A stretch of 64,000 nt of DNA from Demequina sp. B12 (GTDB taxonomy: Bacteria > Actinomycetota > Actinomycetes > Actinomycetales > Demequinaceae), in the NCBI RefSeq assembly GCF_028823635.1, contig NZ_JAPEHU010000002.1, forward strand, positions 1 to 64,000, in the 5' to 3' direction. Made by a program: the position numbers and the translations under genes. Under the pieces are notes generated by a model that saw only the letters and a list, made by a program, of their open reading frames with translations, did not search any database and was not told the DNA's origin. Positions 9,478-19,167 of this stretch are shown here, one piece after another (positions within the stretch are counted from its first letter, which is position 1; each line of letters opens with the position of its first letter).

Positions 9478-10824
9478 CTAGCGCGATCGCTGGGCTTTCG
9501 CGCGCTGGTACATCTCCAACGTCACCGCTCGCTCAGCCTTGTGGTCGAGCATCGGCGTGGGATATCCGGGAGTGTCCAACTCAGGGATCCACCGCTCTAC
9601 ATAGCGACGCTGGGGGTCGAACTTGTCCCGCTGTGACTCAGGATTGAAGATTCGAAAGAACGGCGCCGCGTCACGGCCTGTGCCAGCGACCCACTGCCAG
9701 TTCAGTTGGTTCTGGGCGTGGTCATAGTCGACGAGTGCACGCCGAAAGTGGTCTGCGCCGCGTTGCCATGGCACCCGCAAGTCCTTCACCAAGAAGCTCG
9801 CGACGACCATCCGCACACGATTGTGCATCCACCCGGTCTGCGCCAACTGACGCATCCCCGCATCCACCATCGGAAAGCCCGTGAGGCCGTCACGCCAAGC
9901 CATGAACGCGGCGTCCGCCTTGGTGCCGGCCACCCAGTCCTGATTGCTCAACACCGGGGTCAATGACTCGCGGCGTGCTCCAGGATGGTGGAAGAGGACG
10001 TCCGCATGGAACTCACGCCACGCCAACTCAGATTCGAAGATACGAGCACTCGGATGGTCATGGCGCGCAGCGGCAGCCAACACCGTACGCGGATGGATCT
10101 GACCGAACGCCAGCGCCGTGGACAGGTGAGAAGTGGAGTCAAGGTCCGGGCGGTCGCGTTCACTTTGGTAACGGTCAAGGGCATCGTCCACGAATGAGCC
10201 AAAGTCCGCCAGCACACGCTCCTCGCGAAACTCGTGCGGCGCGAGCAACGGATCCGTGGTGTCGCCGTGAGCGGCCATCTGGTCAAGATCCACATCCTGG
10301 TCCGATGCGCTCAGCCGGTCCCAGCCGTGTCCGTCCAGCGCGGGAGCAGGGGAGCGCCAGCCGTGCGCACGCCAGGACTCTCGGAACGGCGTGAACACCT
10401 TGTAAGGGTCCCCGTCGGACTTACGAACCCGGCCAGGAGCCACTGCGTACGGTGAACCCACGAACCGCAGTTCGCGGCCGTCCGCCTCAAGTGCAGTGCG
10501 CACCGCGTCTTGGGTCGCAACCCCTGAGGGGCTGAACTCCTGCGCCGCCCACACCACCGACGCATCGGCCTGACGCGCTGCCTCCGTGACGACCTGTGCG
10601 GGCTCCCCGCGACGGACCGACAATGCGCCGCCCATCGCTTCACGCAACTGCCATGCCACCCGGGCAAGGTGCGCCACCCGACGCCCCGACCAGAAGTGGA
10701 CTCCTGGCGTCCAACACATGATCGCCGCATGGTTGCGAGACTCAGCAGCGCTCGCGGCCGCAGGATTGTCGGCCAGCCGCATGTCGCGGCGCACCCACCA
10801 AAGACTGGAGTCAGGGACTGTCAT
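9478..10824 (-). CDS. phr: Deoxyribodipyrimidine photolyase
   Basis: Cryptochrome/photolyase-family protein of 448 residues. It uses light and FADH- to split cyclobutane pyrimidine dimers. The N-terminal antenna domain begins with LWWVRRDMRLADNPA. The C-terminal FAD domain contains ELAWREFHADVLFHH, LTGFPMVDAGMRQL, GWMHNRVRMVVASFLVKDL and DYDHAQNQLNWQWVAG, the classical signatures (each shown in part). Length is typical of class I CPD photolyases. The downstream DUF1801 gene is coupled. Confidence 0.93.
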   Translation of the reverse strand: MTVPDSSLWWVRRDMRLADNPAAASAAESRNHAAIMCWTPGVHFWSGRRVAHLARVAWQLREAMGGALSVRRGEPAQVVTEAARQADASVVWAAQEFSPSGVATQDAVRTALEADGRELRFVGSPYAVAPGRVRKSDGDPYKVFTPFRESWRAHGWRSPAPALDGHGWDRLSASDQDVDLDQMAAHGDTTDPLLAPHEFREERVLADFGSFVDDALDRYQSERDRPDLDSTSHLSTALAFGQIHPRTVLAAAARHDHPSARIFESELAWREFHADVLFHHPGARRESLTPVLSNQDWVAGTKADAAFMAWRDGLTGFPMVDAGMRQLAQTGWMHNRVRMVVASFLVKDLRVPWQRGADHFRRALVDYDHAQNQLNWQWVAGTGRDAAPFFRIFNPESQRDKFDPQRRYVERWIPELDTPGYPTPMLDHKAERAVTLEMYQRAKAQRSR

Positions 10825-10986
10825 GCCCGGTAGAACGGCGGCGGCCGCCCAGGTGTTCCCGGACGGCCGCCGCTGAAGGTGCAGTCTGCGGTGTTGTACG
10901 CGGACTGCGTATGGGCTGCCAGCCTCCCAAGGGGGGTGGTGGGAGGCGAACCCACAAGGAGAACTACTTTAAGGGATGTTTGGGGC

Positions 10987-11547
10987 CTACGCGTTCACCA
11001 GGGCGTGACGCTTGACGTGATCCACGGTCGCGTTGACGAAGTTTGCGAGGATGGCCTGCGAGGTCTCGTCCTGGACTGAGCCGTCGGCGGCGAATGCCTC
11101 GGGACGGAAGTGGAAGAAGGTCTCGGGCTGGCCCAAAGTGGCGGCGTTGAAGTGCCCCAGGATTGCACGCAGGTGCTGCTGAGCCGCGGCGGTGCCGGTC
11201 GTGCCGATCGAAGCGCCCATGATCGCCACGGGCTTGCCGTTGAAGGAGTTCTGGCCCCAGGGACGCGACGACCAGTCCAGAGCGTTCTTGAGGACGCCGG
11301 GGATCGAGCGCGAGTATTCGGGGGTCACGATGATGACGCCATCAACAGATTCGATGGCGTTCTTGAGCTCCACCGCAGACTCCGGGTAGGAGGCATCGAG
11401 TTCATAGTTGTAGAGCGGGAGGTCCTTGATCTCGATGATCTCGAACTGCGCGTCCGGGTCGGTGGCGAGTGCGGGAAGGGCGTTTGCGACGACGCGGTTG
11501 ATGGAGCCGGAAGCAATGGAGCCGACGATGATGCCGATGCGGGGCAT
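10987..11547 (-). CDS. NAD(P)H-dependent FMN reductase
   Basis: Flavodoxin-like oxidoreductase of 186 residues. It starts with the phosphate-binding loop IGIIVGSIASGSINR and carries the family motif TPEYSRSIPGVLKNALDW (residues about 73-90), which contacts the flavin. Such enzymes reduce FMN, quinones, azo dyes or chromate. GAAAGGA precedes the ATG. It is a single gene with open flanks of about 160-180 bp. A second, diverged family member lies at 24154-24795. Confidence 0.88.
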   Translation of the reverse strand: MPRIGIIVGSIASGSINRVVANALPALATDPDAQFEIIEIKDLPLYNYELDASYPESAVELKNAIESVDGVIIVTPEYSRSIPGVLKNALDWSSRPWGQNSFNGKPVAIMGASIGTTGTAAAQQHLRAILGHFNAATLGQPETFFHFRPEAFAADGSVQDETSQAILANFVNATVDHVKRHALVNA

Positions 11548-11726
11548 GCGGGTGTCCTTTCGATGAGATCACTGGGGAAGTGGCCACCAGCAGTGGTGGC
11601 TACATCGGCTCTAACAATACGTGATGTCTCAACTATTCCAAACGCAACTAAATTTCTTCCACAAGCCCCCGTGTAGACGCCCAGCAGACCCTGAGCTGTT
11701 CGCCGCCGCAGGGCAGTCCGGTGCGC

Positions 11727-12965
11727 TCAGTGAGTGCGAGGAACGAGCCGTTGCAGCTGAGTGACATGGTCGGGGGTGAGCTCCGCTACTGACGCGACGC
11801 CCAGCAACTTCATGGTCCGCACGATCTCACGGCGCAGAATGTCGATCGTGCGGTCCACACCCTCGCGGCCGCCGGCCATGAGCCCGTACAGGTATGCACG
11901 GCCTACGAGCGTGAAGTCCGCTCCCATGGCGAGCGCCGCGACGATGTCCGCGCCCGACATGATCCCGGTGTCGAGGATGATCTCGGCCTCGTCGCCGAGC
12001 TCCCGACGCACCTCCGGCAGCAGGTGGAACGGGATGGGCGCGCGGTCCAGCTGCCGGCCGCCGTGATTGCTCAGCACGATGCCGTCCGCGCCGGCGTCCA
12101 TCACGGCTTTTGCGTCCGCAACGGTCTGGATGCCCTTGACGAAGATCTTGCCGTTCCACTGCTCGCGGATCCACGCGAGGTCGTCGAAGTCCAGCGTGGG
12201 GTCGAACAGCGCGTCCAGCAGCTCGCCGATGGTGCCGTCCCACTCCGACAGCGACGCGAAGGTCAGCGGCTCTGTGGTGAGGAAGTTCACCCACCATTCG
12301 GGGCGCGGAATCGCGTTGAGTACGGTCTTGGGGGTCAGCTGCGGCGGGATGGTGAAGCCGTTGTAGCTGTCGCGCAGGCGGGCACCCGCGACGGGCACGT
12401 CCACCGTGACCAGCAGGGTGTCGAAGCCGGACTCCGCAGCGCGGGTCACGAGGTCCATCGACTTGTCGCGATCCTTCTGCATGTACAGCTGGAACCAGTT
12501 GCGACCGTCGGGGTTAGCCTTTGCCACACCCTCGGGCGAGGTGGTGCCCACGGTCGACAGTGAAAACGGGATGCCCGCCGCGGCCGCCGCAGACGCGCCG
12601 GCGCGCTCTCCCTCCGAATGCATCATGCGGGTGAAGCCCGTGGGTGCGATGCCAAATGGCAGGGCAGAGGTGCCGCCTGCGATCTCGACGGACGTGTCGA
12701 CGGCGGAGACGTCGCGCAGGATGGCCGGGTGGAACTCGATGTCCCGGAAGGCCTGGCGCGCGCGGGCGAGCGAGAGCTCCGCTTCGGCAGCGCCGTCGGT
12801 GTAGTCGAACGCGCCCTTGGGGGTGCGCCGCTTGGCGATCTTGCGTAGATCTGCGATGGTGTGCGCCTTCGCGAGCCGCCGCTTGCGTCCGTCCATCTCG
12901 AACTTCTTGAAGCGCATGAGCGGCGCCAGCTCGTTTGGCTTGGGGAAGTGTCGGTCTTGCTTCAC
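11727..12965 (-). CDS. lldD: FMN-dependent L-lactate dehydrogenase / alpha-hydroxy-acid oxidase
   Basis: Flavoenzyme of 412 residues that oxidises L-lactate to pyruvate at the membrane. The active-site signature [20 protein letters not shown] holds the catalytic His and Arg, followed by the phosphate-binding [18 protein letters not shown] stretch. It is last in the rhamnose operon, which makes sense because rhaE yields L-lactaldehyde and then L-lactate. I place the start at GTG 12965, preceded by GAAGGAG with 7 nt spacing. A GTG at 13004 overlaps the rhaB stop but has no ribosome site. Confidence 0.9.
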   Translation of the reverse strand: MKQDRHFPKPNELAPLMRFKKFEMDGRKRRLAKAHTIADLRKIAKRRTPKGAFDYTDGAAEAELSLARARQAFRDIEFHPAILRDVSAVDTSVEIAGGTSALPFGIAPTGFTRMMHSEGERAGASAAAAAGIPFSLSTVGTTSPEGVAKANPDGRNWFQLYMQKDRDKSMDLVTRAAESGFDTLLVTVDVPVAGARLRDSYNGFTIPPQLTPKTVLNAIPRPEWWVNFLTTEPLTFASLSEWDGTIGELLDALFDPTLDFDDLAWIREQWNGKIFVKGIQTVADAKAVMDAGADGIVLSNHGGRQLDRAPIPFHLLPEVRRELGDEAEIILDTGIMSGADIVAALAMGADFTLVGRAYLYGLMAGGREGVDRTIDILRREIVRTMKLLGVASVAELTPDHVTQLQRLVPRTH

Positions 12966-13000
12966 GTCAGACTCCTTCAGTCCTGGTACGCGCTGCGGTG

Positions 13001-14431
13001 TCACGAGTGGGGGTCGAATGAACGCGGTTCGAAGGTGCGCCGCACGAGGTCTCGCATCGACTCTAGAGTGCCGTCGATCGCGCCCAGCGCGCGACCTTGC
13101 ACCAGCACATTGCCCAGCGCTGTGGCCTCGACGGGACCGGCGATGACGGTCAGTCCGGAGTGGTCCGCCGTGCGCTGACAGAGCAGCTCGTTGAGCGCGC
13201 CGCCTCCCACCATGTGGATCGTGTCGACATGCTGCCCTGAGAGGGCCGATGCCGTGGCCACCGCCCGCGCGAATGCTTGGGCCAGGCTCTCGATGATCGA
13301 GCGGGCGAGTTCAGCGCGGCCGGACGGCGCGGCGAGGCCGCGCTCGGTGCACCACTGGGCGATGCGCGCGGGCATGTCCCCGGGGGCCATGAACACGGGG
13401 TCGTTCGCGTCGAAGACCGGAACGTCCGGGCCCACCGCAGCGGCCTCCGCGAGCAGACGCTCCAGGTTGATCTGCTCGCCGTCGCGCTCCCACGTGCGAA
13501 TGGACTCGCTCAGTAGCCATAGGCCCATGACGTTGTGCAGGAACCGCGTGCGGCCATCCACGCCGCCCTCGTTCGTGAAGTTGGCCTCGCGTGCAGCATC
13601 GGTGAGCACCGGCCGCTCGGTCTCGACGCCCACCAGGCCCCACGTCCCGCAGGAGATGTACGCGCCTCCCGACTCGCGCATCGGCGCTGCGACCACCGCG
13701 GAAGCGGTGTCATGGCTGCCCACGGCGACCACCTGTGCGTCGGCAAGGCCGGTGTGCTGTGCGGGCGCGGATAGCAGCGGGCCGATGCGAGTACCGGCTT
13801 CCACGAGTTCCGGCAGCAGGGAGGGGGTCAGGTTGAGCAGCGACACCAGCTCGTGGTCCCACTCGCGCGTCGCGACATCGAGCAGCCCGGTCGTGGAGGC
13901 GTTGGTGCGTTCGGCGACCTCGCGGCCGGTGAGCCAGTAGGCGAGCAGGTCCGGCACCAGCAGCAGGCGATCCGCGGCGGCCAGCACCGCGGAGTCCTCG
14001 GCCTCGAGCTGGTAGAGCGTGTTGAATGGCAGGAACTGCAACCCGCTGCGGCGGTAGAGATCCGCGAACGGCACGCGCGCATGCACGCGCTCCACGGCGA
14101 GCTCATTGCGGGCGTCGCGGTAGTGGAACGGCTCTCCGAGCGACCGACCAGCGCGGAGCAGTCCGTAGTCGACGGCCCATGAGTCGATGCCGATTGATGC
14201 GACGTCCTTCTCCCACGTGCGGGCGTCGCGCAGCCCATCCAGTGCCGCGCGGTACAGGCCCTGGATGTTCCAGTGCAGACCGTCGGGAAGCGAGACGGGG
14301 CCGTTCGCGAAGCGTGCGACCTGACGGATCCGCAGCGTGTCGGCACCGACGTGCCCCACCATGACGCGGCCGCTGGTGGCTCCCAGGTCGACCGCGGCGA
14401 CCGCCGCAGTAGACCCTGGTGCCGTGCTCAT
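13001..14431 (-). CDS. rhaB: Rhamnulokinase
   Basis: FGGY-family sugar kinase of 476 residues that phosphorylates L-rhamnulose to L-rhamnulose-1-phosphate. [16 protein letters not shown] is the N-terminal phosphate-1 motif. [27 protein letters not shown] and [15 protein letters not shown] (adenosine motif) follow in the usual order. The ATG overlaps the rhaE stop as ATGA. The reading frame stays open far upstream of this start, but that part is out-of-frame rhaE sequence and not kinase. Confidence 0.94.
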   Translation of the reverse strand: MSTAPGSTAAVAAVDLGATSGRVMVGHVGADTLRIRQVARFANGPVSLPDGLHWNIQGLYRAALDGLRDARTWEKDVASIGIDSWAVDYGLLRAGRSLGEPFHYRDARNELAVERVHARVPFADLYRRSGLQFLPFNTLYQLEAEDSAVLAAADRLLLVPDLLAYWLTGREVAERTNASTTGLLDVATREWDHELVSLLNLTPSLLPELVEAGTRIGPLLSAPAQHTGLADAQVVAVGSHDTASAVVAAPMRESGGAYISCGTWGLVGVETERPVLTDAAREANFTNEGGVDGRTRFLHNVMGLWLLSESIRTWERDGEQINLERLLAEAAAVGPDVPVFDANDPVFMAPGDMPARIAQWCTERGLAAPSGRAELARSIIESLAQAFARAVATASALSGQHVDTIHMVGGGALNELLCQRTADHSGLTVIAGPVEATALGNVLVQGRALGAIDGTLESMRDLVRRTFEPRSFDPHS

Positions 14432-16464
14432 CGCAGGAAGGCGGCTGCCACGCCTGCGTCCACCGGCACGTGCAGGCCGGTGGTGTGGGTCATGTCGGGG
14501 CCGGTGAGGACCACGGCCGCATTCGCCACGTGCTCGGGCAGCACCTCGCGCTTCAGGATGGTGCGCTGGGCGTAGAACTTGCCCAGGTCGTCCTCCTCGA
14601 TGCCGTAGGTCTTGGCGCGGTTGGCGCCCCAGCCGCCGGCGAAGATGCCGGAGCCACGGACCACGCCGTCGGGATTGATGCCGTTGACCTTGATGCCGTG
14701 CTCGCCCAGCTCGACGGCGAGCAGTCGCACCTGGTGAGCCTGGTCGGCCTTGGTCGCGGAGTAGGCGATGTTGTTGGGGCCGGCGAAGACCGAGTTCTTG
14801 GACGCGATGTACAGGATGTCGCCGCCCATCTCCTGCGCGATCATCGCGCGCGCCGCGGCCTGCGAGACCAGAAACGATCCCTTGGCCATGACGTCGTGCT
14901 GGAGGTCCCAGTCCTTCTCGGTGGTCTCGAGCAACGGCTTGGACAACGACAGGCCAGCGTTGTTGACAATCAGGTCGATGCCGCCGAACGCGAGAACCGC
15001 CTCGTTCACCGCTGCCTGCACCGCATCGGCGCTGCTGACGTCGATCTGCACGCCCACCGCGACGTCGGTGGAGCCCAGCTCCGCCGCGGCCTCCTGGGCC
15101 TTGGCGAGATCGAGGTCCGCGATGACCACGCACGCGCCCTCGCCGGCCAGGCGCGTCGCGATGGCCTTGCCGATGCCCGAGGCCGCGCCGGTGACGAATG
15201 CGACGCGGGTCGCGTGCGACTTGGGCTTCGGCATCCGCTGGAGTTTGGCCTCCTCGAGGGCCCAGTACTCGATACGGAACTTCTCGTAGTCCGAGATGGG
15301 GGTGTACGTGGACAGGGCCTCAGCGCCGCGCATCACGTTGATGGCATTGATGTAGAACTCGGAGGCCACGCGTGCGGTCTGCTTGTTCGCGCCGAACGAG
15401 AACATGCCCACTCCGGGAACCAGCACGATCAGCGGATCTGCGCCGCGAATGGCGGGGGAGTCCTCGGTTGCGTGAGCGTCGTAGTACGCCTGGTAGTCGG
15501 CGCGGTACTCGGTGTGCAGCTCCTTGAGACGCGCGATGGCGTCCTCGACCGGAGCGTCCGCGGGCAGGTCGAGCACCATGGGCTTGACCTTGGTGCGCAG
15601 GAAGTGGTCGGGGCAGGACGTGCCCAGTGCGGCCAGGCGCGGGTGCTCGGCGCTCGCGAGGAAGTCCAGCACTTCGTCCGCGTCGGTGAAGTGGCCCACC
15701 ATGGGCTTGTCGGTCGATGCCAGGCCGCGAATCGTGGGAGCGAGCGCGGCCGCCTTGGCGCGTCGCGCATCGGCCTCCAGAGCACCGTAGCCCTCAAGCG
15801 CTGTGCCGAACGGGTTGGCCTTGCCGTGGCTCTTGATGTACGCGGCCGCGGTGTCGATGATCTGCAGCGAACGCGCCTCGCACTCCTCGGAGGTGTCGCC
15901 CCACGCGGTGATGCCGTGGCCGCCCAGGATGCAGCCGATCGCCTGCGGATTCGCCGCCTTGATCGCCGCGATGTCCAGGCCCAGCTGGAAACCGGGGCGG
16001 CGCCACGGCACCCACACCACCTGGTCGCCGAAGATCTTCTGCGTCAGCTCCTCGCCGTCGGCAGCGGTCGCGATCGCGATCCCGGAGTCCGGGTGGAGGT
16101 GGTCGACGTGCGCTGCGTCCACGAGGCCGTGCATCGCGGTATCGATGCTCGGAGCGGCGCCGCCCTTGCCGTGGAGGCAGAAGTCGAAGGCCGCGACCAT
16201 CTCGTCCTCACGGTCGATGCCGGGGTGGACGTCCACGAGCGCGCGCATGCGGTCCAGGCGTAGCGCTGCCAGGCCGGCTTCCTTGAGTGTGCCCAAGTCG
16301 CCACCGGAGCCCTTGACCCACACCAGCTCGGTGGGCTGGCCGGTGACCGGGTCGGTCTCGGTGCCCTTCGCAGATGTGTTGCCACCCGCGTAGTTGGTGT
16401 TCTTGGGGTCCGAGCCCAAGCGGTTCGAGCGCGTGATGAGGTCGGAGACCACGGGGTTCGTCAT
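14428..16464 (-). CDS. rhaE: Bifunctional rhamnulose-1-phosphate aldolase / short-chain dehydrogenase
   Basis: Two-domain enzyme of 678 residues of the RhaE/RhaEW type. The N-terminal class II aldolase half (about 1-410) has GGNTSAKG, HVDHLHPDSGIA and GGHGITAWG, with zinc-binding histidines. It splits rhamnulose-1-phosphate to DHAP and L-lactaldehyde. The C-terminal SDR half (about 420-678) has VTGAASGIGKAIA, NNAGLS and YSATKADQ, and should convert L-lactaldehyde to L-lactate with NAD. AAAGGA lies 8 nt before the ATG. Overlap with rhaB indicates coupling. Confidence 0.95.
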   Translation of the reverse strand: MTNPVVSDLITRSNRLGSDPKNTNYAGGNTSAKGTETDPVTGQPTELVWVKGSGGDLGTLKEAGLAALRLDRMRALVDVHPGIDREDEMVAAFDFCLHGKGGAAPSIDTAMHGLVDAAHVDHLHPDSGIAIATAADGEELTQKIFGDQVVWVPWRRPGFQLGLDIAAIKAANPQAIGCILGGHGITAWGDTSEECEARSLQIIDTAAAYIKSHGKANPFGTALEGYGALEADARRAKAAALAPTIRGLASTDKPMVGHFTDADEVLDFLASAEHPRLAALGTSCPDHFLRTKVKPMVLDLPADAPVEDAIARLKELHTEYRADYQAYYDAHATEDSPAIRGADPLIVLVPGVGMFSFGANKQTARVASEFYINAINVMRGAEALSTYTPISDYEKFRIEYWALEEAKLQRMPKPKSHATRVAFVTGAASGIGKAIATRLAGEGACVVIADLDLAKAQEAAAELGSTDVAVGVQIDVSSADAVQAAVNEAVLAFGGIDLIVNNAGLSLSKPLLETTEKDWDLQHDVMAKGSFLVSQAAARAMIAQEMGGDILYIASKNSVFAGPNNIAYSATKADQAHQVRLLAVELGEHGIKVNGINPDGVVRGSGIFAGGWGANRAKTYGIEEDDLGKFYAQRTILKREVLPEHVANAAVVLTGPDMTHTTGLHVPVDAGVAAAFLR

Positions 16465-16484
16465 GAGGGGGTCCTTTCGGGAAA

Positions 16485-16835
16485 TCAGTGAAGAAGGTCG
16501 GCCGCGTCAAGCTGGGTCTCCAGATGGAAGACCTCGGGAAGCTGGGGTGCGCCCTGGTCGGGCCGGGCGCCGTCGAGCGCCACGAAGAAGGAAGCCATCG
16601 CGGCTTCCCAGCGTGCGGTGCGCGGATCCGCGGCGAGTGCCGCTGCGGACGCCTCGTCGTCGTCCGTCTCGTAGACGCCCACCAGTAGTCCGTCGGGGCT
16701 CAGAAACAGGCTGTAGTGGCGCCGTCCCGCATCGCGAATCGCCTCGAGCATCTCGGGCCAGACGGCCCGGTGGGCGTCGACATACTCGTCGAGCCGGTCA
16801 GGGTCGACCTGCAGGGTAAAGCACACGCGAGGCAT
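16485..16835 (-). CDS. rhaM: L-rhamnose mutarotase
   Basis: Small 116-residue cytoplasmic protein of the RhaM/RhaU family, which interconverts alpha and beta anomers of L-rhamnose. Matching features are the start MPRVCFTLQVDPDRLDEYVD (trimmed here), HRAVWPEML with the catalytic His, RHYSLFL, and the tail LPEVFHLE. It sits between rhaI and rhaE, starts 3 bp after the rhaI stop and is surely translated with it. Confidence 0.93.
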   Translation of the reverse strand: MPRVCFTLQVDPDRLDEYVDAHRAVWPEMLEAIRDAGRRHYSLFLSPDGLLVGVYETDDDEASAAALAADPRTARWEAAMASFFVALDGARPDQGAPQLPEVFHLETQLDAADLLH

Positions 16836-16838
16836 GGC

Positions 16839-18005
16839 TCAGGCGCCCCATCCTGCCTGGGTCCCACCCACGCGCTCCGCCGCGATGCTGGCGAGATAAC
16901 CCGACTCCGCGAAGGCCGCCATGGGGTCACCTGGCAGTCCGCGGCTCTCGCGCCATGCGGCGAGATCGGGACGCACATCCGTGTAGAACGCGTCCATGAG
17001 GATGCCGTTGGCTCCCAGGACGTCGCCGGCGACCTGCGCTTCGGTCAGCGCGTCCCGGTCCACCAGCAGGGCTCGGGCAGTCATCTCCTGCACGTTCAGG
17101 ACGCTGCGGATCTGACCGGGGATCTTGTCCTCGATGTTGTGGCACTGATCGAGCATGAAGGCCGTGTCGCCGTCGTTGCCGTAGCCGCCGCCACGGATTA
17201 CCTCGACGATGATGCGGAACAGTTGGAACGGGTCAGCGGCGCCCACGATGAGGTCGTCGTCGGCATAGTTGCGCGAGTTGAAGTCGAAGGATCCCAACTT
17301 GCCCAGGCGCAGCAGCTGCATGACGATGAACTCGATGTTGGTGCTGGGGGCGTGGTGGCCCGTGTCAAGACACACGGTGGCGCGCTCGCCGAGGGCCGCC
17401 ACCTGGGCGTAGCTCGTACCCCAGTCCGGCACGTCCATGTGGTAGAAAGCCGGCTCGAAGATCTTGTACTCGAGCACCAGGCGCTGGTTCTCGCCGATGC
17501 GCGCGTAGATCTCTTGAAGGGCCTCGTGCATGCGGTCCTGGCGGCCGCGCATGTCGTCCTGGCCCGCGTAGTTGGTGCCGTCTGCGAGCCAGATCTTGAG
17601 GTCGCGCGATCCCGTCTGGTCCATGATGTCGATGCATTCGAGGTGGTGGTCGATGGCTTTGCGACGGATGCGGTCATCGCGGTGGGCAAGCGAACCCAGC
17701 TTGTAGTCCTCGTCCTGGAACGTGTTCGAGTTGATGGTGCCGAGCCGGACTCCCCGCTCCTCAGCATGCGCGCGCAATACGCCGTAGTCATCCACCTTGT
17801 CCCAAGGAATATGGAGAGCAACACTCGGAGCGAGTCCCGTGAACTTGTGGACTTGAGCGGCATCCGCGATCTTCTCGAAAGGATCGCGTGGAGTTCCTGG
17901 AGTCGTGAAGACCCGGAACCTCGTGCCGGAGTTACCAAACGCCCACGACGGGAGTTCGATTGCCTGTTCCTCGAGGCGGTGGGCGATGGCATCGAAGGCA
18001 GTCAT
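16839..18005 (-). CDS. rhaI: L-rhamnose isomerase (RhaI type)
   Basis: TIM-barrel isomerase of 388 residues that converts L-rhamnose to L-rhamnulose. It matches the Pseudomonas-type RhaI rather than E. coli RhaA. Visible metal-site segments are KIWLADGTNYAGQDD, VLEYKIFEPAFYHMDV, CLDTGHHAPSTNIEF and GSFDFNSRNYADDDL. ATG 18005 follows AAAGAAAG; codons upstream to 18212 lie in rhaS in another frame. The first ~80 codons look lower in GC than the rest of the gene, a possible recombination joint. Confidence 0.93.
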   Translation of the reverse strand: MTAFDAIAHRLEEQAIELPSWAFGNSGTRFRVFTTPGTPRDPFEKIADAAQVHKFTGLAPSVALHIPWDKVDDYGVLRAHAEERGVRLGTINSNTFQDEDYKLGSLAHRDDRIRRKAIDHHLECIDIMDQTGSRDLKIWLADGTNYAGQDDMRGRQDRMHEALQEIYARIGENQRLVLEYKIFEPAFYHMDVPDWGTSYAQVAALGERATVCLDTGHHAPSTNIEFIVMQLLRLGKLGSFDFNSRNYADDDLIVGAADPFQLFRIIVEVIRGGGYGNDGDTAFMLDQCHNIEDKIPGQIRSVLNVQEMTARALLVDRDALTEAQVAGDVLGANGILMDAFYTDVRPDLAAWRESRGLPGDPMAAFAESGYLASIAAERVGGTQAGWGA

Positions 18006-18051
18006 AGCTTCGCTTTCTTTCCAAGGGTTAACGGCGTCACACAGGGGAGGG

Positions 18052-18091
18052 GCGCTGGCCCGAGGCTCCAAGGGAGTCCTCGGACCAGCGC
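18052..18091 (-). terminator. Hairpin between rhaS and rhaI
   Basis: Stem 18052-18065 with 18078-18091 (14 bp, one mismatch) and a 12-nt loop. There is no T run on the minus strand. It may stabilise the 3' end of the transporter mRNA or lower read-through into the catabolic genes. Confidence 0.5.
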
Positions 18092-18105
18092 TGTTTGGCG
18101 TTCGT

Positions 18106-19167
18106 CTAGAAGTCGAAGTCGCCGATGTTGTCTGCGTCGAACACGTAGGGGTCTCCCAGCAGCACCACGCCGTCAGCGTCGACGGTGTACTCGCCGAGCT
18201 TGCCGGCTTCAAACATGTCGCCTTCGGCTCCGGTGATCTCTCCCTCGATCAGCGCCTTGGCGGCGTATGCGGCCAAGTAGCCCAAGTCGCCCGGGTTCCA
18301 CAGGGCGAACGCTTCGCAGGTTCCGTCCTCCACGTAGGAGCGCATCTGGTTCGGAGTGCCCAATCCGGTGATAGCCACTTCGCCCTTGTACTCAGAGGTC
18401 GACAGGTAGCGTGCTGCGGCTGCGACACCCACCGTGGTCGGTGAGACGATTCCCTTCAGGTCCGGGTAGGTCTGCAGAAGAGCGGCCGTCTTGTCGAAGG
18501 ACGTCTGGTCGTCGTCATCGCCGTACACCACATCCACCAACTCGATGTCGGGGTGATCTGCCGCAAGCATCTCTTCCATCAGCTCAATCCATGCGTTCTG
18601 GTTGGTCGCGTTCGCGGTTGCCGACAAGATGGCGATCTGACCCTCGTCGCCAATCTGCTCGGCGATCATGTCGACCTGCACCTGGGCGATGCCCTCGGCG
18701 GTTGCCTGGTTGATGAAGATGTCGCGGCAGTCAGGGTTGGTGTCCGAATCGAACGTCACGACCTTGACGCCATTGTCGCGAGCCTCATTCAAGGCATCGC
18801 AAATCGCCTCCGGGTCGTTCGCGGAAACCGCGATACCGCCGACTCCCTGCTGGGTGAGAGTGTTGATGTAGCTGACTTGTGCATCGGGTGCCGCTTCCGC
18901 GGGTCCCACTTCTGCGTAGGTGCCGCCGAACTCGCCAATGGCCTCCTCGCCACCCGCGTCGGAGGTGTCGAAGTAGGCGTTGCCCAGGTTCTTGGGGAGG
19001 AACGTGATCGCCAAGTTAGCGTCAGACCCTCCTTCGGCCGAGCCGCCACCGGTGGCGCTTGAGGTGGGGTCTGAGTCGGAGCCGCTGGAGCAACCGGCCA
19101 CCACCAGTGCGACCGTCATTGCCAGAGCGGCAAGACCGCCCTTCTTAGGGGTGAGTGAAGACGTCAT
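18106..19167 (-). CDS. rhaS: Rhamnose ABC transporter substrate-binding lipoprotein
   Basis: Lipoprotein of 353 residues with signal peptide and lipobox VALVVAGCSSG. It matches the periplasmic-binding protein family of ribose/autoinducer-2/rhamnose importers, with ANLAITFLPKNLGNAYFDTS at the mature N terminus and GLGTPNQMRSYVEDGTCEAF in the second lobe. Such proteins capture L-rhamnose outside the membrane and deliver it to RhaPQ. AAGGAAAAGGAAG precedes the ATG, whose first bases overlap the stop of the upstream permease (ATGA). Confidence 0.92.
   Translation of the reverse strand: MTSSLTPKKGGLAALAMTVALVVAGCSSGSDSDPTSSATGGGSAEGGSDANLAITFLPKNLGNAYFDTSDAGGEEAIGEFGGTYAEVGPAEAAPDAQVSYINTLTQQGVGGIAVSANDPEAICDALNEARDNGVKVVTFDSDTNPDCRDIFINQATAEGIAQVQVDMIAEQIGDEGQIAILSATANATNQNAWIELMEEMLAADHPDIELVDVVYGDDDDQTSFDKTAALLQTYPDLKGIVSPTTVGVAAAARYLSTSEYKGEVAITGLGTPNQMRSYVEDGTCEAFALWNPGDLGYLAAYAAKALIEGEITGAEGDMFEAGKLGEYTVDADGVVLLGDPYVFDADNIGDFDF

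Noticed and set aside
10860-10975. Possible tRNA or small RNA between phr and the FMN reductase gene
   Set aside because: CCTCCC/GGGAGG forms a short hairpin near 10925-10950, but there is no cloverleaf, no TTCGA loop and no promoter evidence.
14432-15133. N-terminal extension of the rhaB frame to 15133
   Set aside because: The added 234 codons overlap rhaE out of frame and show only Arg/Gly/His-rich sequence; the kinase motif begins right after ATG 14431.
14419-16263. 614-codon plus-strand frame opposite rhaE
   Set aside because: The composition is Val/Gly/Arg/Leu-rich without domains; the opposite strand encodes an unmistakable bifunctional aldolase/dehydrogenase.
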